A DNA stretch of 14,719 nucleotides, from the NCBI GenBank assembly GCA_031283015.1, contig JAITCQ010000092.1, forward strand, positions 1 through 14,719, given 5' to 3'. The translations under genes were made by a program, and so were the position numbers. Positions 8,401-13,826 of this stretch are shown piece after piece. The notes below the pieces were generated by a model that saw only the letters and a list, made by a program, of their open reading frames with translations, made no database searches and was not told the DNA's origin. The stretch's first letter is position 1, and every line of letters starts with the position of its first letter. The DNA is from Candidatus Methanoplasma sp. Lineage in GTDB: Archaea; Thermoplasmatota; Thermoplasmata; Methanomassiliicoccales; Methanomethylophilaceae.

Positions 8401-11190
8401 TCCGGTCGCTGTGGAATTCGTTCCAGATGAGAACACCACGTAGTAATCGACGCCCACCGGCACCGATATGGTGTACGAGCCGTCCGCCTTTGTGAACACG
8501 GTCGACTTCTTCATGTATCCCGCCGCGACGGAGGTGTCGTAGTCTTTTTTGACGAAGACGGATACCTGTATCCCCTCCGCCCCCGCTGTTCCGGAGGATG
8601 ACATATAGTTGACGGTTCCGGATAAGCTCGTTGTCATCGTCGGGTCATATTCCATCATGACGACCCCGTTGATGTAGTTGATCAGTCCGCCTGCGGAATT
8701 CTGGCGCTGTATGGCCTCGTATGCGTCCATCTCCTCCCATCCGTCCGCCGCTATGCTGGTAACGTTGCTGTCCGGATTGTAAAAGACATGCCAGTAGGCC
8801 ACTTTGTAGTTGGGGAGTCCGTACCCGGGGTTGGCTTTCACCGTTCCGTCACTCAGCGCCAGGGCGTCGAGGTAGTTGAACGCCGAGTTGTATCCCGCTT
8901 CCGCAGGCGACATTCCGATGAGCGATTTCCAGAAGAAGGTATCGTACATCGCGTCCATGTACATCGCATACCCCGAGTAGGAGTCATACGAGAAGAAGTG
9001 CGCCGGGGCGCCGTATGCGCCGATGGCGTAGCTTCCGAAGTAGGCCGCAGTGGTGAAGTACGTTCTGTCGTTGTAATAAAGCGGGAGCAAGGTCCTGTCG
9101 ACGGACACGTACCTTATCGACTCGTGAGATATGCCGCATATTCCGTTGTACAGTTCGTTGACCTTCGACTCGGGTATCGTGCTTGTGATGTAATTTGTGA
9201 GAACGAGATATAAGGCGTTCTCTTCTGTGACATTTTGGCTTATTCCGTCGTAGACCTCGACGTTCTTTCTGACCTCATCCACAGCCGCGGACGGGTTATT
9301 GACGTATCTTTCAATCGTGCTGTAATTCAATCCGACGGACTGTATCACCAATGAGAACGACGAGAGATCGTTCGCAAGCATCAACCGTATCGCCATGGCC
9401 GCCGTCGCCGCCGAGCCGCTGTTCGCTAGAAGTATCGCGGACATGGCGGACGTCCCGCCGCCGAACGCGTCCGTCACCGAATCGAATCCGCCGCGCGAGA
9501 CCGCATCCGTGGAATGACCATACCACGTCACCAGCGCGCCGTCCTTGCTGACGCCGCTGTATTCGTTCCACATCCTGTTGATCGAGTTGATGTCGTCGGT
9601 CATCACGGTGTATCCGAGACCTCCGAAGTATCCTCCGTCCTCCGTGTTCGTGGGGGTGCTCGCGTCCGCCGCGTACACCACATTGGGCACCGCAACCAGC
9701 GCCACTATCGCGATGGTCGCCACAAGCGGTATCGGCTTAAGCGCCTTTCTCAGGGCATGTTTTACTCCGTTGCCCCTCATGTCCGCAAAATAACTCTTCA
9801 GGTCCGCCGACCTTATGGCCATGAGGATCAACGCCGCCGAAGACACGGCGAACCCGGCGCCCGCTATCGCAGCGTATGATGTCGAATACCACCCTATGCC
9901 GAACAGAAGGAGGATCAACCACATTGAGAATGTGTATTTCCTTGAATCCATGTTCCCGCGGTATTTGTAAAGCATATACAGGAACATCACGAACGGCAGC
10001 CATACGGACACCCATCCGAAGAATGAGGCCATGGACGATATGGATGTCATCGTCGTTACCGACGCGAGTTGGGACATCAGTTCGTTCGTATACAGGGAGT
10101 TACCGCCGACCGTTGCCGAGAACAGGTCGCCGGATATGAAGAAGAGCGCCGCTAGGGCCGCCGCCGCTATTATCAGAGTGACGGGGATCATCAACACCCA
10201 CGACCTGTCCGTGGTCTTGCTGAAGAAGGCCGCGAGGGCGACCGACATTACCGCGACCACGAACGGCCCGGAGAAGACAAGGTCCCAAAGGCCGGCAAGG
10301 ATGTAGACCGGCGCGGAGATCAGCATTCCCAGCATTATCACCGAGGAATATACGCCGACAGTGGGCGATACCGCCTTCGATCTGAGGCGGTCGGCCACCG
10401 CTTGGGCGACCATGATGAACACCAGCATCACGAGGATTATGCGGAACTGGTTCCACGACATGGCGATCATTGCGAACAGTATTCCGGCAACGAGAAGGTT
10501 TATGAGCACCTTCCTGTCCCCGAGCATCGCCCTGAATCCATCGGGCTGGATCCTGTCGCAGTCGTCCAGCGCCTTCAGCAGGAAGTATATCATGAACGCG
10601 AACAGGAATCCTATGAATGCGTATTCCGTACCGTTCGAGAAGACCGTGGTCATTATCAGAAGCGCAAAGAATGCGTAGAAGAGCGCTGCAAGAAGACCTA
10701 TCTTCTCGTCGTTGAACATCTTCCTTCCTATCAGGTACACCGGCCAACATGTGAGGGCCGCGAATATGGGCGCCGAGAATGCCAGCGTTCCGGCCGCCGC
10801 GGTCCCCGCGGATATGCCGAACATCGATACTATTCCCGCTACCCCCGCGAGGAGGAAGTCCATCAGCGGCGGATAGACGTTGACCGACCCGTACGGATAG
10901 TTGAGGGCGGGATCCGTGAACGCGAACGAACCGTTGAGGATGCTTTCGATGACGTGAGCGTGATTTGATGCCCCTGACCCGCCCGACAGAGCGAAATCGC
11001 TGCCGGCGGACACACCATAGGCAAAAATGAATCTTATGACGAAAGCCACGATCATTATCGCTAACAGTGTTATCAGGCGCCATTCTCTCCTGAACCATAC
11101 TTCCTGATCATCATCCGATGCCGGCAGGAAGCCCCCGTCCGCGGGTTTGGCTGACCTAACTCCTAATTTGCGCATTCTGTATGTCTCCAT
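5473..11190 (-). CDS. Giant STT3/AglB-like oligosaccharyltransferase homologue with beta-rich ectodomain
   Basis: The N-terminal third resembles AglB/STT3, the membrane enzyme that transfers lipid-linked glycans to Asn-X-Ser/Thr outside the cell. A hydrophilic 1-36 is followed by about 11-13 membrane helices (37-507). The first acidic loop is recognisable: SAGSDF with Asp65, then LNYPYGSVNVYPPLMDFL (97-114). Other key motifs are degraded. The second DxD region reads NGTEY (186-190), the loop-5 TIXE-type Glu may be Glu370 or missing, and WWDYG reads VTWYG (554-558). Residues 508-850 still resemble the AglB soluble domain. About 1,000 further residues follow, with carboxypeptidase-regulatory-like beta domains near 855-925 and 1187-1240, others less clear, and a C-terminal helix (1876-1896) with tail IKKGVFVRRR. 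Total length is 1905, against roughly 700-1000 for usual AglB. The ectodomain has about 25 N-X-S/T sites. ATG 11190 is chosen for its position after a TATA box; Met6 is an alternative. Catalytic activity is doubtful. Confidence 0.8.
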   Translation of the reverse strand: METYRMRKLGVRSAKPADGGFLPASDDDQEVWFRREWRLITLLAIMIVAFVIRFIFAYGVSAGSDFALSGGSGASNHAHVIESILNGSFAFTDPALNYPYGSVNVYPPLMDFLLAGVAGIVSMFGISAGTAAAGTLAFSAPIFAALTCWPVYLIGRKMFNDEKIGLLAALFYAFFALLIMTTVFSNGTEYAFIGFLFAFMIYFLLKALDDCDRIQPDGFRAMLGDRKVLINLLVAGILFAMIAMSWNQFRIILVMLVFIMVAQAVADRLRSKAVSPTVGVYSSVIMLGMLISAPVYILAGLWDLVFSGPFVVAVMSVALAAFFSKTTDRSWVLMIPVTLIIAAAALAALFFISGDLFSATVGGNSLYTNELMSQLASVTTMTSISSMASFFGWVSVWLPFVMFLYMLYKYRGNMDSRKYTFSMWLILLLFGIGWYSTSYAAIAGAGFAVSSAALILMAIRSADLKSYFADMRGNGVKHALRKALKPIPLVATIAIVALVAVPNVVYAADASTPTNTEDGGYFGGLGYTVMTDDINSINRMWNEYSGVSKDGALVTWYGHSTDAVSRGGFDSVTDAFGGGTSAMSAILLANSGSAATAAMAIRLMLANDLSSFSLVIQSVGLNYSTIERYVNNPSAAVDEVRKNVEVYDGISQNVTEENALYLVLTNYITSTIPESKVNELYNGICGISHESIRYVSVDRTLLPLYYNDRTYFTTAAYFGSYAIGAYGAPAHFFSYDSYSGYAMYMDAMYDTFFWKSLIGMSPAEAGYNSAFNYLDALALSDGTVKANPGYGLPNYKVAYWHVFYNPDSNVTSIAADGWEEMDAYEAIQRQNSAGGLINYINGVVMMEYDPTMTTSLSGTVNYMSSSGTAGAEGIQVSVFVKKDYDTSVAAGYMKKSTVFTKADGSYTISVPVGVDYYVVFSSGTNSTATGSVIETRWNMTAANAVLNIPATSLSGNVYVTSDPYKPYTEKSYAVIEGMASGGIYQKDINITDGKFEFPNIIPDIYRLTIYSPSGTTINAATVTINAGSNTGYRISATSGTITVTVTNDVGANAPNGTAITAQDTSTGAIFTGTVDNGQAKIYVVPSTYVIYASGTKVSASNPTSSVSSGGTSTASLTVYDPRNISVSGAPAGSILTIMSYGYVASSSSSTFSVPAGGGSTNETYTVYAVSGGNVYHGVTAGNSVSLIGSTGYNVKGTVNDSKNDPFSGTVSFIKKDNGATFIFASDEDGKFSVKLPAGIYTMYIYGQGAASITTVTVSEDMDLGVIKASESRDIVINVNYRTNMSSPSSRGIAFVDVTITITIDEIEYTIITKTDASGKAAFRVPIGHGATITSPGFNTAIFRMDAQSSNFASGSADALNTWSIAASGSTDSFVKTVNVNNGTIPVKLTLYNSSSTTYEGTTFTNVIPGQYTAEIKGSTGYYFTGTVYIYPGQSGPLNISAYNVVRVELNASSSDKITVTPTDEEAGRYYADGDNPLVYYLQRNKSFYFEAVSGSGGNESIAYASVSNISAPMTLNLSVKADKAVIKGYVGVIADGVLTVKYGSVSVPFGIKDGAFEMVVPSGTALSLSAELTQTIGNVEYKYTATTSMTAAETVDGANIHFPATTSSSNNMLEVSGSGFSFLNGYGSFTLSVKNTSSFNETYTIKAGSAWVLDKEYAISVNAGMTGTISISGRYDPDRVGAGNDGLSVTVTSINGTAVGTYVLDETAFPTTAPPTVTYVDISGENASKGTYVDAVSGYEYMYAVTITNNDNYLKRASVTASLVGSSSNWSIVYSDKNGGNIYPATGANSFKVNGYGSTVIYIKLMCRDASDTSVPDINVTVTMPGQTLATNSGGVAPVGDTATFKMSSQPAEMETEDMSASGSNIYNDQSSMPPLAMVLTALTVLALIVMVWLGIKKGVFVRRR

Positions 11191-11224
11191 TTGAAAGTAG
11201 AGTATTGGCTCATGCCCGAATGTC

Positions 11225-11232
11225 TATTTATA
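11225..11232 (-). promoter_or_regulatory. TATA box of the giant STT3-like gene
   Basis: TATAAATA on the minus strand lies about 38 bases before the ATG at 11190, in the 84-base gap after pyrF. Typical archaeal spacing would start transcription near 11203 and leave a leader of about a dozen bases. No Shine-Dalgarno sequence is visible before the ATG. The box argues that the STT3-like gene pair has its own promoter and is not simply read through from pyrF. Confidence 0.65.
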
Positions 11233-11258
11233 GATTTATGGGCAGGCGCGCGCACTGG

Positions 11259-11274
11259 TTTTTTTGAAAAAGAG
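11259..11274 (-). terminator. T-tract after pyrF
   Basis: Immediately after the pyrF stop the minus strand reads CTCTTTTTCAAAAAAA. The five-T run is a plausible archaeal termination signal. It lies upstream of the TATA box of the next gene on the same strand, which fits separate transcription units. There is no strong GC stem in front of it. Confidence 0.4.
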
Positions 11275-11919
11275 TCAGAGGAGCGGACGTATCTCGTCCC
11301 TCACTGCTGACGCTGCGGAAAGGGGGTCCTTTGCGCCGTAGACCGTCCTTCCTACGATGATATAATCCGCACCTGCGGATATCGCGGACGAGGCGCTCCC
11401 GCCCTGCGCACCGACCCCCGGCGACAGTATCTTCAGGTCTCCGGCGATCTTCCTTATCGTTCTGATCCGGTCGGGCCTGGTGGCCGGAGCGATGAACCCC
11501 GCCACCCCGCACCTTACGCCCATCTCGGTCATCTCTTCCGCGTGGGGTGCGGTGAACGTTGCGCCGCCGGGATGACTCATCTCGGTCACCGCGAATATCT
11601 GCGCCTTCCCCGCCGCGGAGACCGCCTCCCGGAGGGAGTCCTCACCGGTGAAGGCGTGCACGATCACGCCCGACGCGTTTCTGGATACCGCGCCCTCTAC
11701 GATCAGGCGCACGGTGTTAGGGATGTCCGCCACTTTGAGGTCGCATATCACGTCGGATATCTCTGATATCCTGGTTATTATCTCCGGGCCCGCGGAGAGT
11801 ATCAGCGGCCAGTTGATCTTTATCGCGTCCGCCGTCCCCGACACCGCTTCCGCTATCTTCACGGCCTTGGCCGCGTCGGTCTCGTCCAGCGCGAGTATCA
11901 GTCCGGTGTCTCTCCTCAT
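11275..11919 (-). CDS. pyrF: Orotidine 5'-phosphate decarboxylase
   Basis: PyrF decarboxylates OMP to UMP, the last step of de novo pyrimidine synthesis, in the cytoplasm. With the ATG at 11919 the protein has 214 residues, the usual archaeal size. The TIM-barrel active site is visible: LALDE with Asp12, KIN with Lys34, the catalytic tetrad motif DLKVADIPNT (Asp60, Lys62, Asp65), SPGVGAQGG (166-174) for phosphate binding, and VGRTVY with Arg191. A longer frame starting at 11994 adds 25 residues rich in Cys, His and Arg with no family match, and it would overlap the divergent radical SAM gene. I therefore reject it. A TATA-like TTAATAAAC lies about 31 bases upstream of 11919, consistent with a short leader. 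No other pyrimidine gene is nearby. Confidence 0.95.
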   Translation of the reverse strand: MRRDTGLILALDETDAAKAVKIAEAVSGTADAIKINWPLILSAGPEIITRISEISDVICDLKVADIPNTVRLIVEGAVSRNASGVIVHAFTGEDSLREAVSAAGKAQIFAVTEMSHPGGATFTAPHAEEMTEMGVRCGVAGFIAPATRPDRIRTIRKIAGDLKILSPGVGAQGGSASSAISAGADYIIVGRTVYGAKDPLSAASAVRDEIRPLL

Positions 11920-11943
11920 GGTCCTCAACACTCTAGCTTTCCA

Positions 11944-13050
11944 ATGTTTATTAAGACATCGCACCATCTCATACCGATCGCATTGAAAAGACACGGATAC
12001 GGCTCATCCTCCAACTGCCCTCTCCCGGAGGGGTGTATGCACTGCGTGAACGGAGCGAAGATGGTGCTCCTTATAACCGGGAAATGCGGAACGGATTGCT
12101 TCTACTGCCCCATATCGCCGGAGAAGAAGGGGAAGGACGTGATGTTCGCCAACGAGAGGCGCATATCCGACCTGAGCGAAATGCTGGAGGAGGCCGTGTC
12201 GATGGATGCCGCGGGCACCGGGATAACCGGCGGGGACCCCCTCGTCTCGATGGAACGCACGATATCCGCAATACGGATGCTGAAAGAACGTTTCGGGCCG
12301 GGCCACCATATCCACCTGTACACCTCGATGATAGACCTCGGCAAAGCGAAGGAACTTTGCGAAGCGGGACTGGATGAGATAAGGTTCCATCCTCCGATGT
12401 CCCAGTGGGAAACGATGGAGTTCGGAACGATCTCGGAGATCGTCTCGGGGACCTCGATGGACGTGGGCATCGAGGTGCCGGCCATACCGGGTAACGAAGA
12501 AAGACTTGAGAGACTCGTAACATCCGCATGGGAGGCGGGCGTGAGCTTCATCAACATCAACGAATTCGAATTCTCTGAGAGCAACTGGAACATGATGGAG
12601 GAGATGGGTTACAGAGTGAAGGATGATCTCTCATCCGCGGTGGCCGGTTCCGAGGAGATGGCTATCGAGTTAATGAGAAAATACCCGAAATGCCCTATAC
12701 ACTTCTGCTCGTCCGCCTTCAAGGATGGGGTGCAGCTCAGGAAGAGACTGATCAGAAGGGCGGGCGTGATCGCCAAGAAGCACGATGTCGTGACCGACGA
12801 CGGAACAATGATAAAAGGCGTCGTTTACGCGGAGGATCTGAACGAGGCGGCAGCCGCCCTGTCCGCTCTGAAGGTCCCGGAGGACCTGATGCTGATCGAC
12901 AGAGAAAGGAAGAGAATAGAGGTGGCGCCGTGGAGGCTCAGGAAGATATCGAAGAAACTCCCTTACCCCTCGTACATCGTGGAGGAATACCCCACATTCG
13001 ACAGGATGGAGGTCGAAAGGACGCCTCTGGACCGAAAACGATCCACTTAA
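11944..13050 (+). CDS. Radical SAM protein, COG2108-like
   Basis: This is a radical SAM enzyme of unknown reaction, related to the pyruvate-formate-lyase-activase-like group COG2108 as I recognise it. Of its 368 residues, the 4Fe-4S/SAM motif CGTDCFYC uses Cys48, Cys52 and Cys55, with the typical aromatic before the last Cys. TGGDP (95-99) is the SAM-binding GGE-type motif. GKDVMFANERR (63-73) follows the cluster as in COG2108 proteins. Cys25, Cys31 and Cys34 (NCPLPEGCMHC) precede it and may bind another metal or cluster. The C-terminal part (YPKCPIHFCSS, then about 100 residues ending in charged repeats) is family-like but of unknown role. Only 24 bases separate the ATG from the divergent pyrF start and no TATA box precedes it. 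The in-frame TTG at 11983 is therefore a credible alternative start that keeps all cysteines. The gene converges on nusA. Confidence 0.82.
   Translation: MFIKTSHHLIPIALKRHGYGSSSNCPLPEGCMHCVNGAKMVLLITGKCGTDCFYCPISPEKKGKDVMFANERRISDLSEMLEEAVSMDAAGTGITGGDPLVSMERTISAIRMLKERFGPGHHIHLYTSMIDLGKAKELCEAGLDEIRFHPPMSQWETMEFGTISEIVSGTSMDVGIEVPAIPGNEERLERLVTSAWEAGVSFININEFEFSESNWNMMEEMGYRVKDDLSSAVAGSEEMAIELMRKYPKCPIHFCSSAFKDGVQLRKRLIRRAGVIAKKHDVVTDDGTMIKGVVYAEDLNEAAAALSALKVPEDLMLIDRERKRIEVAPWRLRKISKKLPYPSYIVEEYPTFDRMEVERTPLDRKRST
11945..11957. promoter_or_regulatory. TATA-like box for pyrF, possibly also for the radical SAM gene
   Basis: The minus strand reads GTCTTAATAAACA here, about 31 bases before the pyrF ATG, a good distance for a leaderless or short-leader transcript. 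The block lies inside the first codons of the plus-strand radical SAM frame as started at 11944. Read on the plus strand (TGTTTATTAAGAC) it could promote a transcript starting near 11976. That would favour the in-frame TTG at 11983 as the real start of that gene. Confidence 0.45.
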
Positions 13051-13054
13051 TATG

Positions 13055-13090
13055 AAAAAGTGAGGAAAGACGTTTGAAAAGGTTTCTCAC
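13055..13090 (-). terminator. Imperfect hairpin and T-tract after nusA
   Basis: On the minus strand GTGAGAAA (13090-13083) can pair with TTTCCTCAC (13068-13060), with one bulged base. TTTTT (13059-13055) follows directly. This lies 19 bases after the nusA stop and is placed to end the RNA polymerase operon. It also sits just beyond the TAA of the convergent radical SAM gene. In that direction no T-run follows it. Confidence 0.5.
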
Positions 13091-13108
13091 ACCGGTCGGG
13101 GGAGTCAT

Positions 13109-13537
13109 TCAGTCTACGCTGATGCTCTGGATCTCGTGGTGCCTGTTCACGATATCCCTCGCAATGCGGAGGTTCTTTCCGGCCTTGCCGATCGCACGCC
13201 CCTTGAGCTTGGGGTCCACTGTGATCGTGGCATGGGTAATGTTCCCGCGCTGTTCGATAACGACCTTCTGAGGGCTGTATATATGGAAAACGTTCTTCAC
13301 GAACTGCTCCGGATCCTCCGAGTATTCTACGACCTGTATGTTCTTACCGGTCTTCTCCTTGAGTTTTATGACGTGTTCCCCTTTCTTTCCCACGGCGATG
13401 TTCCCCTGCCCTTTTTCGACGACGAACACCAGTTTATCGTCCGCGTCCATGCAGTCGATGGGGCTGGCCTTCGTTATGGCCGAGAACAGCGCTATGTATC
13501 TGAGAGTATCCTCATTGAGTACGATATCCGTCGACAT
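13109..13537 (-). CDS. nusA: Archaeal NusA-like transcription factor (two KH domains)
   Basis: Archaeal NusA is a short form of the bacterial elongation/termination factor, keeping only the paired RNA-binding KH domains. It is thought to act with RNA polymerase on nascent RNA. The 142-residue length is typical. Both KH loops are visible: VGKKGEH (49-55) and IGKAGKN (116-122), the second in the diagnostic context LKGRAIGKAGKNLRIA. The N-terminal S1 and polymerase-binding domains of bacterial NusA are absent, as expected. The ATG lies 4 bases after the rpl30e stop, with only a weak GTGAG before it, so translation is probably coupled to rpl30e. The gene is the last of the visible polymerase operon. 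A hairpin and T-tract follow. Confidence 0.95.
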   Translation of the reverse strand: MSTDIVLNEDTLRYIALFSAITKASPIDCMDADDKLVFVVEKGQGNIAVGKKGEHVIKLKEKTGKNIQVVEYSEDPEQFVKNVFHIYSPQKVVIEQRGNITHATITVDPKLKGRAIGKAGKNLRIARDIVNRHHEIQSISVD

Positions 13538-13541
13538 GGTC

Positions 13542-13826
13542 TCACAGCGTTAAGATGTTGGAGGAACCCTTGTCGATGACCGCCAGGGCGGAAACCGAGA
13601 AGGGTTTCCCGCAAAGGGCCCCCAGCTCCATGTTGTTTCCCTCGAAGACGTGAACCTTCACGCCTATGCTCCCTGTCAGCATCTCGCTGGGGCAGTTCCT
13701 GGACAGGATGACCATCTGCGCCTTTCCCGCCTTTATTGCTTTCTCTGTCTGGTCAACCCCGAACTCCACCCTTCCGGTGGTGATCGCGGCCTTCAATGCT
13801 CTGCTTATATCTACTTTCTCGCTCAT
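13542..13826 (-). CDS. rpl30e: 50S ribosomal protein L30e
   Basis: This is a 94-residue member of the L7Ae/L30e/S12e RNA-binding family. Its place between rpoA2 and nusA identifies it as the stand-alone L30e of the large ribosomal subunit. Visible family features are the N-terminal ISRALKAAITTGRVEFG (8-24), the lysine-rich KAIKAGKAQMVILSRNCP run (28-46) and FEGNNMELGALCGKPFSVSALAVID (61-85), which forms the conserved RNA-binding face. The ATG overlaps the rpoA2 stop as ATGA and has a purine-rich GAGGGAG 5 bases upstream. An out-of-frame ATG four bases earlier is not the start. Confusion with L7Ae is unlikely given the operon. Confidence 0.94.
   Translation of the reverse strand: MSEKVDISRALKAAITTGRVEFGVDQTEKAIKAGKAQMVILSRNCPSEMLTGSIGVKVHVFEGNNMELGALCGKPFSVSALAVIDKGSSNILTL

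Noticed and set aside
5473..11190. Possibility that the 1905-codon frame is two genes merged by a lost stop or sequencing error
   Set aside because: The frame is uninterrupted. No promoter, ribosome site or signal peptide was seen near the junction around residue 850, and the C-terminal anchor suits a single secreted chain. Not fully excluded.
11240..11260. GCGCGCGC-rich stretch near the STT3-like promoter as a possible operator
   Set aside because: It is short, with no clear dyad beyond the simple GC alternation, and no second copy was seen.
11920..11994. N-terminal extension of pyrF to an upstream ATG
   Set aside because: The extra 25 residues match nothing in the OMP decarboxylase family and overlap the divergent gene. 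The start at 11919 gives the normal length and suits the TATA spacing.
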